Below are positions 7,785 to 15,162 of a stretch of DNA of 64,000 nucleotides, in pieces. The notes under the pieces are model-generated. The model ran no database searches, was not told the DNA's origin, and worked only from the letters and a program-made list of their open reading frames with translations. Position 1 is the stretch's first letter, and each line of letters begins with the position of its first letter. Made by a program: the position numbers and the translations under genes. Origin of the DNA: Sphingomonas crusticola (GTDB lineage Bacteria; Pseudomonadota; Alphaproteobacteria; Sphingomonadales; Sphingomonadaceae); assembly GCF_003391115.1 (NCBI RefSeq), contig NZ_QTJP01000001.1:3184501-3248500 (forward strand), given 5' to 3'.

Positions 7785-9239
7785 ATGATGGCTAGGATTT
7801 CACCTCTGACCAGTTTCGATCGGCGCAGCTTGCTGCTCGGCTCGACCGCGTTGCTGTCCGGCTGCGCGGGCCTTGGCCATGTCCGCCCGGCGGGCGGGAC
7901 GACGGAGGGCGATGAAGCCTTTCTGCTCGAAATCGCACGGCGGACGTTCAACTATTTCCGCGATACGCATCAGCCGGACAACGGCCTCGCGCCGGATCGC
8001 TGGCCGACCGTCTCGTTCGCGAGCATCGCTGCGACCGGCTTTGCGCTGACGGCATGGCCGATTGGCGTTTCGCGCGGATGGATGGCGCGGGGCGAAGCGC
8101 GCAAGCGCACGCTGGCCACTGTGCGTTTCTTCGCCGCCGCGAAGCAGGGGCCGGAGGCGGAGGGCGTCGCCGGTTATCGCGGATTCTTCTATCATTTCCT
8201 CGGCCTCAACACCGGCACGCGGCTGGGGCAGACCGAATTGTCGACGATCGATACGGCGTTGCTGCTCGGGGGCATCCTGTTCGCGCAGAGCTATTTCGAC
8301 CGCCGCCATCCCGAGGAAGCGGAAATTCGGGCCCTTGCGCAGCAGATTTACGATCGGGTCGAATGGACGTGGCCGCGACCGCGGCAGCACTTCCTGGCGA
8401 TGGGCTGGCATCCGGAACAGGGCTTCATCGCGTCCGACTGGGACAGCTTCAACGAAAGCCTGCTGCTATACGTGCTCGCACTCGGCTCACCCACAAACCC
8501 GATCGAGCCGGAGACGTGGGATCGTTGGACCGCCACCTTCGACCGTGCCTGGAACGCCGCCGACAAGGACCCGTATATCGCCTTCCCGCCGCTTTTCGGC
8601 TTCCAATACAGCCACATGTGGGTCGATTTCCGGGAGATCCACGACGCTTATAACAGCGAACGACAGCTCGATTATTTCGAGAATAGCCGCCGCGCGACTT
8701 ATGCGCAGCGCGAGTATGCGATCCGCAATCCCGGGGGCTGGGACGGCTATGGGCCGAACGTGTGGGGGCTCACCGCCTGCGACGGACCCGGGGACTTCAC
8801 GATCATGCAGGACGGGGTAACCCGCCAATATTACAGTTATTCCGCGCGCGGCCCGGGCGACCGCGACGATGGAACGCTGGCGCCGACGGCCGCTGCCGGC
8901 TCGATCGCCTTCGCGCCGGAGATCGTCCTTCCGGCCTTGCGCGAGATGCAGACGCGGTACGGCCGCGCGATCTTCGGCGAATATGGTTTCTGGGATTCGT
9001 TCAACCCGTCGCTCAAGGGCGGCCCGATCCGATATGGGCGGATCGTGCCGGGTGTATGCTGGGTCGACGGCGATTATATCGGAATCGATCAAGGCCCGAT
9101 TCTGGGCATGATCGAAAATCATCTCACCGGCTTCATCTGGAAGGTGATGCGCCGAAACCCGAACATCGTCCGCGGCCTGCGCCGGGCGGGATTCAAGGGC
9201 GGGTGGCTGGATGCCAAACCGGCGCGTGCCGCTGGCTGA
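7785..9239 (+). CDS. Glucoamylase-domain lipoprotein (PF10091, GH144-like), probable endo-beta-1,2-glucanase
   Basis: A 484-residue exported protein with a lipoprotein signal (LLLGSTALLSGC, acylated cysteine about residue 27) and an all-alpha toroid-type catalytic domain. Characteristic segments are ARRTFNYFRDTHQPDNGL near residue 51, YRGFFYHFLGLNTG, DWDSFNESLLLY, FQYSHMWVDFR and GEYGFWDSFNPS, as in the glycoamylase-like/GH144 family. Characterised GH144 members cut beta-1,2-glucan to sophoro-oligosaccharides. Here it would act at an envelope membrane, feeding the GH3 enzyme. It has its own promoter with the shared operator. Family call is good; exact specificity is inference, since PF10091 also contains uncharacterised branches. 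Confidence 0.82.
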   Translation: MMARISPLTSFDRRSLLLGSTALLSGCAGLGHVRPAGGTTEGDEAFLLEIARRTFNYFRDTHQPDNGLAPDRWPTVSFASIAATGFALTAWPIGVSRGWMARGEARKRTLATVRFFAAAKQGPEAEGVAGYRGFFYHFLGLNTGTRLGQTELSTIDTALLLGGILFAQSYFDRRHPEEAEIRALAQQIYDRVEWTWPRPRQHFLAMGWHPEQGFIASDWDSFNESLLLYVLALGSPTNPIEPETWDRWTATFDRAWNAADKDPYIAFPPLFGFQYSHMWVDFREIHDAYNSERQLDYFENSRRATYAQREYAIRNPGGWDGYGPNVWGLTACDGPGDFTIMQDGVTRQYYSYSARGPGDRDDGTLAPTAAAGSIAFAPEIVLPALREMQTRYGRAIFGEYGFWDSFNPSLKGGPIRYGRIVPGVCWVDGDYIGIDQGPILGMIENHLTGFIWKVMRRNPNIVRGLRRAGFKGGWLDAKPARAAG

Positions 9240-9243
9240 CAGC

Positions 9244-10383
9244 CTATTGCTGAAGATCCTCGCGGCCGCCGATCCAGCTCCGCACGACATTCAAATCGTC
9301 ATCGACCAGAATGAGGTCGGCGCGCAGCCCGGCGGCGATCGTGCCGGTTTCCTCGGCCAATCCCAGGAAGCGTGCCGGTACGGCTGACGCCATTGCGGCC
9401 GCGGAGCGGAGCGAAGCGCCAGTCTGCGCCATCAGATTGCGGACCGCGCTCGCCATATCCAGCGAGGAACCGGCCAGCACGCCCTGATCGTCGCGCAGCA
9501 GGCCGTCCTCCTCATGAATATGGCGGCCCTGCAGCGTGAAGCTGGTCTCCGTAGTGCCGACGCTGGGCATGGCGTCGGTTACCAGCATCAGCCGATCCGG
9601 GCCCTTGGCGCGCAGCGCGATGCGGACGGTGGCGGGATGAAGATGATGACCGTCGACGATGATGCCGGCAATGGTGCGGTCATCCTCCAGCGCGGCACCG
9701 ACGGCACCGGGTGCGCGGTTCATCAGAGGCGACATCGCGTTGAAGATGTGGGTGAAGCCGGTCAGACCGTGATCGATGGCGGTGCGGACCGTCTCATAAT
9801 CGGCATCGGTATGGCCCGCCGCCACGATCACGCCGCGTGCGACCAGTGCCTGGATCGCCGCCGGATCGACTTCCTCCGGCGCGAGCGTGACCAAGGTGCG
9901 GCCGTGCCTGGCGGAGCTCAGCAGCTCGACCGCATCGGCATCGAACCGGCGAAGCTTCGCCGGGTCGTGGATGCCGTGGCGTGCGAGGCTGAGAAACGGC
10001 CCTTCGATGTGGATGCCGAGTACGCCCGGTACCCCCGCCTCGATCGCCGCATCGACGGCGGCAATCGCACGCGCGACCACGCTCAAATCGTCGCTGATCA
10101 GCGTGGGGAGAAAGCCGGTAGTCCCGTAATTGCGGTGCGCGGCCCCGATCGCGGCGACGGCCTCGACGCTCAGGCCGTCGTTGAACAATATCCCGCCGCC
10201 GCCATTCACCTGCGTATCGATGAAGCCGGGCAGCAGCAGCTTGCCGGCCAGATCGATGCGTTCGGCCTCAGCCGCGGGCTCGGACGAAATGGCGCGGATG
10301 CGATCACCCTCGATCACCACGCACACGTCGTCGCGCAACCCGGCGGGGAGCAAGACGCGGCCATTGACGAGGGCCAGCGCCAT
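9244..10383 (-). CDS. nagA: N-acetylglucosamine-6-phosphate deacetylase
   Basis: A 379-residue amidohydrolase that converts GlcNAc-6-P to glucosamine-6-P and acetate in the cytoplasm. Visible motifs are GFIDTQVNGGGG near the N-terminus, HIEGPFLS with the metal-binding glutamate, AAGHTDADYE and THIFNAMSPL with metal and substrate histidines, and LVTDAMPSVG with the catalytic aspartate. Length is normal. Its ATG at 10383 overlaps the TGA of the upstream deaminase gene by one base, implying translational coupling. It is the last gene of the leftward regulator-deaminase-deacetylase operon and converges on the GH144-like gene (4 bases apart). Confidence 0.96.
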   Translation of the reverse strand: MALALVNGRVLLPAGLRDDVCVVIEGDRIRAISSEPAAEAERIDLAGKLLLPGFIDTQVNGGGGILFNDGLSVEAVAAIGAAHRNYGTTGFLPTLISDDLSVVARAIAAVDAAIEAGVPGVLGIHIEGPFLSLARHGIHDPAKLRRFDADAVELLSSARHGRTLVTLAPEEVDPAAIQALVARGVIVAAGHTDADYETVRTAIDHGLTGFTHIFNAMSPLMNRAPGAVGAALEDDRTIAGIIVDGHHLHPATVRIALRAKGPDRLMLVTDAMPSVGTTETSFTLQGRHIHEEDGLLRDDQGVLAGSSLDMASAVRNLMAQTGASLRSAAAMASAVPARFLGLAEETGTIAAGLRADLILVDDDLNVVRSWIGGREDLQQ

Positions 10384-11414
10384 CAGAGGGTTTCCGTGAC
10401 CTTGGCGAGGGTCGGCGGCCGGTCAGGGTCCCGCCCGCGCGCCACCGAAAGCTGGTTCACCATGCGATAAAAACTCTGCACGAGCAGGATCGGCTGCACC
10501 AGCGGGTCCGCCTCGAGCGCGGGGAGCGTGATGCCCGAAGTACCCTGCAAGCCGGCAACGAGCACCTGTGCGCCGCGGGCGGTGAACTGGTCGGCGAGCG
10601 AGCGCACGCTTTCCTGCGATTCGTCGTTCTGCGCGGTCAGCAACACGGGGAAGTCGGGCCCGACCAAGGCCATCGGGCCGTGGCGGATCTCGGCCGCGCT
10701 GAACGCTTCGGCATGAAAGCCGCAGGTTTCCTTGAATTTGAGCGCCATTTCCTGCGCGACGCCGAAGCCGTGGCCGCGGCCGACGACATACAGGTGATCC
10801 GCGGCCTGCAATGTTGGCAGGGCTGCCGACCAGTCCTTTGCCCAGGCTTGCTCGAGCAGGTCGGGCAAAGCGCGCACGGCGTCCAGCAGGCGCGCGTCCT
10901 GCTGCCACTCGGCCAGCATGTGCAATATCGCGGCCAGCGTCGCGATGAAGGATTTGGTGGCGGCAACGCTCTTTTCCGGGCTGGCGCACAAGGGCAGGGC
11001 AACGTCTGCCAGCGCGAACAAGGGCGAGGCTTCGTCATTGACCAGCGACACCAGGAACGCGCCCTGATCCTTAGCCGCGGTTGCCGCCGCCACGAGATCG
11101 GGGCTGCGCCCGGACTGCGACATTGCCAGCATGATCGTTCCATCCATCCCCGGCGCGGCGTCATAGACCGACGAGACCGAAGGGGAGGCGGAACTGGTCA
11201 GCACGCCGGCATGCGTTTCGATGAGGTAACGCGCAAAGGTCGCAGCATTGTCGGAGCTGCCGCGCGCCAGCGTGATCACGACGCGCGGCGGACTGTCGCG
11301 GAGCATTTCGCCGAGCCGGGCGGCGGCATCGGCATTGCGCGCATGCTGCTGCCGTATGGCGGCGGCGGCTTCCGCGGCTTCCGCGAACATCAAGGTGGAA
11401 TGCGGATCGAGCAT
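10383..11414 (-). CDS. nagB-II: SIS-domain glucosamine-6-phosphate deaminase (NagB-II type)
   Basis: A 343-residue protein with two SIS domains (about 35-170 and 200-330), e.g. ITLARGSSDNAATFARYLIE and VVGRGHGFGVAQEMALKFKE, ending in the ...RGRDPDRPPTLAKVTETL tail typical of this family. It resembles the isomerase half of GlmS but lacks the glutaminase domain, as known for the NagB-II deaminases that convert GlcN-6-P to fructose-6-P and ammonia. I chose the ATG at 11414 (MLDPHSTLMF) because a longer open frame to 11831 overlaps the gntR gene. It lies 5 bases after that gene and overlaps nagA by one base, so the three form one operon. Confidence 0.93.
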   Translation of the reverse strand: MLDPHSTLMFAEAAEAAAAIRQQHARNADAAARLGEMLRDSPPRVVITLARGSSDNAATFARYLIETHAGVLTSSASPSVSSVYDAAPGMDGTIMLAMSQSGRSPDLVAAATAAKDQGAFLVSLVNDEASPLFALADVALPLCASPEKSVAATKSFIATLAAILHMLAEWQQDARLLDAVRALPDLLEQAWAKDWSAALPTLQAADHLYVVGRGHGFGVAQEMALKFKETCGFHAEAFSAAEIRHGPMALVGPDFPVLLTAQNDESQESVRSLADQFTARGAQVLVAGLQGTSGITLPALEADPLVQPILLVQSFYRMVNQLSVARGRDPDRPPTLAKVTETL

Positions 11415-11419
11415 CGGAA

Positions 11420-12154
11420 TCAAGCGGGGCCGGTGCCGAATTCGGCGACATAGTCGTAACTGTCGCCCCGGTAGAGCGAGCGGGTGAACTCGACCGTCCG
11501 CCCATCCTGGGCATAGCCACGGCGTTCGATCTCCAGTGCCGGTGCGCCCGCCTCGACATCGAGCATCTCGGCCTGGTCGGCGGTGAACAAAACCGCGCGC
11601 AGCCGCTGGAGAACGCGCACCGGACGGGCATCGCCCAGCGCCGCGTAAAGCGACTCCTCGACTGCATCCAACGAGCGCAGATCGCTTGCCGGCACGGTTG
11701 AGAATTCCAGCGCCATCGATTGCTCGTCGGCATAGCGAATGCGGGTGAAGCGGAAGACCCGCGTGCCGGGGCTCAGGCCGAGCGCCATCGCCTCTTCCGG
11801 GGTTACCAGGCCTTCCGACCGGGCGAGCCATTCGCTGTGCGGATGGCGGCCGCGCGCCTGCATATCTTCGGTAAAGGATGTGATCGTCGCGAAATTCTTT
11901 TCCACCCGCGTGGCGACGAAGGTGCCTGCGCCGTGGCGGCGGGTCAGCAAACCGGCATCGACCAGCCCGTCCAGCGCCTTGCGCACGGTAACGCGCGATA
12001 CTTCGAAGGCATCGGCCAATTCGCGCTCGGCCGGCAAGGCCTCGTCAGCCGATAATATCTGCGACTCGATCGCCTGGCGCAGCACCCGCTGCAGCTGGAG
12101 ATAGAGCGGCGCGCTGTCCCCTGCGGACAACCGGCCGACCCGTTCAACGAACAT
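11420..12154 (-). CDS. nagQ: GntR/HutC-family repressor of GlcNAc catabolism (NagQ-like)
   Basis: A 244-residue regulator. The N-terminal winged helix-turn-helix spans about 15-80 (LPAERELADAFEVSRVTVRK, then RRHGAGTFV) and the C-terminal UTRA effector domain about 95-235. NagQ and NagR regulators of this type bind GlcNAc-6-P or GlcN-6-P and release DNA. It heads the operon with nagB-II and nagA and is divergent from the TonB receptor of the GlcNAc locus; both face a region with TGGTATT repeats. Autoregulation and control of the whole island are inferred from the shared region. The symbol is assigned by context. Confidence 0.88.
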   Translation of the reverse strand: MFVERVGRLSAGDSAPLYLQLQRVLRQAIESQILSADEALPAERELADAFEVSRVTVRKALDGLVDAGLLTRRHGAGTFVATRVEKNFATITSFTEDMQARGRHPHSEWLARSEGLVTPEEAMALGLSPGTRVFRFTRIRYADEQSMALEFSTVPASDLRSLDAVEESLYAALGDARPVRVLQRLRAVLFTADQAEMLDVEAGAPALEIERRGYAQDGRTVEFTRSLYRGDSYDYVAEFGTGPA

Positions 12155-12195
12155 ATGCTGACCCCTCCATGCTGCACCCTTCTTGCCGTACGAAA

Positions 12196-12243
12196 GATAC
12201 CACTACAATACCAAAAATTGCTTTCATTGCATTTTTGGTATTG
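12196..12243. promoter_or_regulatory. Candidate NagQ operator region (tandem and inverted TGGTATT half-sites)
   Basis: On the minus strand TGGTATT and TGGTATC are spaced by four bases (12213-12196). A perfect 13-base inverted repeat is also present, CAATACCAAAAAT at 12206-12218 and ATTTTTGGTATTG at 12231-12243. A tandem TGGTATT-N4-TGGTATT box is, as I recall, the reported NagQ box of Xanthomonas. The sites lie between the divergent regulator (start 12154) and receptor (start 12386). A possible receptor promoter, TTGCAA (12241-12246), 17 bases, CCTAAT (12264-12269), starts inside the right arm. Confidence 0.65.
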
Positions 12244-12385
12244 CAATCTTGTTACCAATCCGTCCTAATCGCATCATCAGGTACGGAATCGGCAGTGTAT
12301 CGGTTCTGGCGTTCGCAGGGTTGTTTCACATTGGTCATAGATTGGCCTTGTCATCACGCACGGGCGGCATTGGGGAGTCATTAGC

Positions 12386-15133
12386 ATGGTCAAGGATCGT
12401 AAGGGGATTTTCGCAGTCGGTGTAAGCCTGATCGCGATGTCGGTTGCCGCGCCCGCATGGGCGCAGGATACATCGACCAGCAATTCAACGCCGACGACGG
12501 AAGGCAAGGCTTCGGCGGGCGACATCAAGGGCGGTGTCAGCCCCGCGCAGGAGCGCAGCGGCGCGGATGGCGACGAAATCGTCGTTACCGGCATCCGCGC
12601 CTCGATCCAGGCCTCGCTCGACCAGAAGCGCCGCTCCGACATGGTGAGCGAAGTGCTCACCGCGCAGGATATCGGCAAATTCCCGGATAAGAATGTCGCC
12701 GACTCGCTCGGACGCCTGACCGGCGTCAACGTCGTTACCGGCTCGGCCGCTGCCGGCGGTTTCGGCGAGAACCAGAATGTATCGATCCGGGGCACCGATC
12801 CTTCGCTCAACCTGACCTTGCTCGATGGACACAGCGTCGCCACCGGCGACTGGTTCGTGCTCGATCAGACATCGGGCGGGCGCAGCTTCGATTTCAGCTT
12901 GCTGCCGTCCGAAATCGTCGGCAGCCTTGAAGTCTACAAGTCCAGTCAGGCGGATTTGCAGGAAGGCGGCATCGGCGGCACGATCAATCTCCACAGCCGC
13001 AAGCCGCTCGATCTGCCCCAGGGCACGATCTCGCTGACCGGACAGGCCGCCTATAACGATCTGGCCGACAAGTGGACGCCGCAGGCCTCGGGCCTGGTTA
13101 GCTGGAAGAATGATGAAGGAACGTTCGGCGTTCTTGCCGCCGGCTTCTTCCAGAAGCGCGACTTCCGTCGCGATGGCCAGGAGATCCTGGGCTATACCGA
13201 CTACACCAACTTCGCGGGTACGGGGCAAACCGTGACCGCGCCGAACCTGATCGGTGCCGCATATTTTCGGCAGAAGCGCACGCGCAAGGGCGGTCTGGTC
13301 GCGGTCCAGTTCAAGCCGAGCGATCGGGTCGAGGTCAATATCAACGGTCTCTACACGCGCCTGGACGCGGACAATGTGAACACGAATTCGATGGCGTGGA
13401 TCAGCCGCGTGATCGGCAGCAATTCAACCCCGGGGCCGAACAACGCGCTCGCCAGCTACACGATCAGAGATGGCTTTCTGACGCAGGCGAACTTCAACCC
13501 GACCACGACTGGCGGCGCGGCCATCCAGGGGCGCGTGCAGGACGACATCTTCCGCAAGGCCTATTCCTCGACGCTGGTGGCCAACGGAGATGTGACCTTT
13601 CACGCGACCGATAACCTGACGCTGACCGGTGAGGTCGGCTACACCAAGGGCAAGGGTGCCACGACCGACACATTCGCCTGGGAAACCTACTGGGACACCG
13701 GCGTCAATTATTCGATCACCGGCAAGACGGCGGACGTGTCGTTCCCCGGCCTGCCGACCGATCCCACGAGCCAGGCCTATCTCAACAATTATTACAGCTG
13801 GTCATGGGGCGGCAAAATCATCTCCCCGGACAAGGAATTGTACGGCCGCGCCGACGTCGAACTGGAGCTGCCCGACAATGGCTTCGTCAAGTCGATCAAG
13901 GTTGGCGGGCGCCTGACCCATCACACCCGTTCGCTCGATTATACGGCTTATGCCTGGCCGGGTAACGGCCTCTACTCCGGCACGAAGGGCGTCGGCCTCG
14001 GGACCGTCTATGACGGCGATCTGATCCCCGGCAACTTCGGCAAGGGGCTCTACGATTTCCCGCAATATTCGCTGGCCGACCAGGGCAAGGTCCAGAACGA
14101 GCTCGACAGCGTAGCGGGTGGCCGCCAGTTCGCTTTCTATCCGCCGCTCAGCTTCTCCGTGAAGGAGGAAACGCAGGCGGTCTATGCGATGGCCAAACTG
14201 GGCAACGACAGCGACTGGCGCGGCAATGTCGGCGTGCGGGCGGTCCACACCGACCTCGACACGACCCAATATTCCCCCAATGCGCCGGTGCTCGACATCA
14301 AGAACGTCTTCGGCAATTTCGGCACGGTCAAGGACAACAGCAAATATTGGGACATCCTGCCGAGCGCCAACCTGACCTATAATATCCAGCCGGATCTGCT
14401 GGTGCGCGGGTCGGTTTCCAAGGTCATGACCCGGCCCGGCTACGCGCAGCTTGCCGGCGCCTTCTCGCTTTCGGACCTGGCGCTGACGGGCACGGCCGGC
14501 GGCAATCCGCATCTCAAGCCGACCCGCGCCTGGCAGTATAACGTCGCAGGTGAATGGTATTACGGCAAGCAGGCGTTGATCTCGGTCGGCGTATTCGCGC
14601 TCGATATCCAATCGTACATCACGAACCAGACGACGACGCAATTCTACACCACCCAGCAGCATCCGCAGGGCGCGAACTTCCTTGTCACCGCGCCCGTCAA
14701 CGGCAAGGGCGGCACCAACAAGGGCTTCGAAGTAAACTGGCAGCAGCCGCTGTGGTTCGGCTTCGGCATCCTCGCCAATTACACTTATGCCGACGCCAAG
14801 GCGAAGGGCGGGGGCACGATCGATGGCAACAGCAAGCATACCTACAATGCCACGCTGTACTTCGAAAACAGCCTGCTGAGCGCCCGCGCGGCCTACAGCT
14901 TCCGATCGAAGTTCCGCTCCGGCATCGATCGCGGCACCCCAATGTGGCAGGACGATTTCGGTCAGCTCGACGGATCGATCCTGGTTCATGTCACGCAACA
15001 GATCGCGCTGACGGTGGACGCGCAGAACCTGCTCAACAAGAAGCTCTATTACTTCGTGGGCAATCCCAGCATCCCGCGGGCCTATTACAATAACGGCCGC
15101 ACCTTCTGGGTTGGCGCCAAGGTCACGTTCTGA
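12386..15133 (+). CDS. TonB-dependent receptor for GlcNAc/chitooligosaccharides (Caulobacter NagA-type)
   Basis: A 915-residue outer-membrane receptor. The signal peptide ends near APAWAQ (residue 26), the plug begins at DEIVVTGIRASIQASLDQKR, and the barrel ends FWVGAKVTF. The IQxSLxxKR and AQDIGKFPDKN...LGRLTGV pattern marks the subfamily of carbohydrate receptors in Caulobacter, Xanthomonas and sphingomonads. It is the first gene of the rightward GlcNAc operon, 29 bases before a GH20 hexosaminidase, and divergent from the NagQ-like regulator. Import of GlcNAc or its oligomers is therefore the likely role; ligand is inferred from context. Confidence 0.93.
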   Translation: MVKDRKGIFAVGVSLIAMSVAAPAWAQDTSTSNSTPTTEGKASAGDIKGGVSPAQERSGADGDEIVVTGIRASIQASLDQKRRSDMVSEVLTAQDIGKFPDKNVADSLGRLTGVNVVTGSAAAGGFGENQNVSIRGTDPSLNLTLLDGHSVATGDWFVLDQTSGGRSFDFSLLPSEIVGSLEVYKSSQADLQEGGIGGTINLHSRKPLDLPQGTISLTGQAAYNDLADKWTPQASGLVSWKNDEGTFGVLAAGFFQKRDFRRDGQEILGYTDYTNFAGTGQTVTAPNLIGAAYFRQKRTRKGGLVAVQFKPSDRVEVNINGLYTRLDADNVNTNSMAWISRVIGSNSTPGPNNALASYTIRDGFLTQANFNPTTTGGAAIQGRVQDDIFRKAYSSTLVANGDVTFHATDNLTLTGEVGYTKGKGATTDTFAWETYWDTGVNYSITGKTADVSFPGLPTDPTSQAYLNNYYSWSWGGKIISPDKELYGRADVELELPDNGFVKSIKVGGRLTHHTRSLDYTAYAWPGNGLYSGTKGVGLGTVYDGDLIPGNFGKGLYDFPQYSLADQGKVQNELDSVAGGRQFAFYPPLSFSVKEETQAVYAMAKLGNDSDWRGNVGVRAVHTDLDTTQYSPNAPVLDIKNVFGNFGTVKDNSKYWDILPSANLTYNIQPDLLVRGSVSKVMTRPGYAQLAGAFSLSDLALTGTAGGNPHLKPTRAWQYNVAGEWYYGKQALISVGVFALDIQSYITNQTTTQFYTTQQHPQGANFLVTAPVNGKGGTNKGFEVNWQQPLWFGFGILANYTYADAKAKGGGTIDGNSKHTYNATLYFENSLLSARAAYSFRSKFRSGIDRGTPMWQDDFGQLDGSILVHVTQQIALTVDAQNLLNKKLYYFVGNPSIPRAYYNNGRTFWVGAKVTF

Positions 15134-15162
15134 AACAAGGTGGGCGTGCCGGCCGAGGTGAA

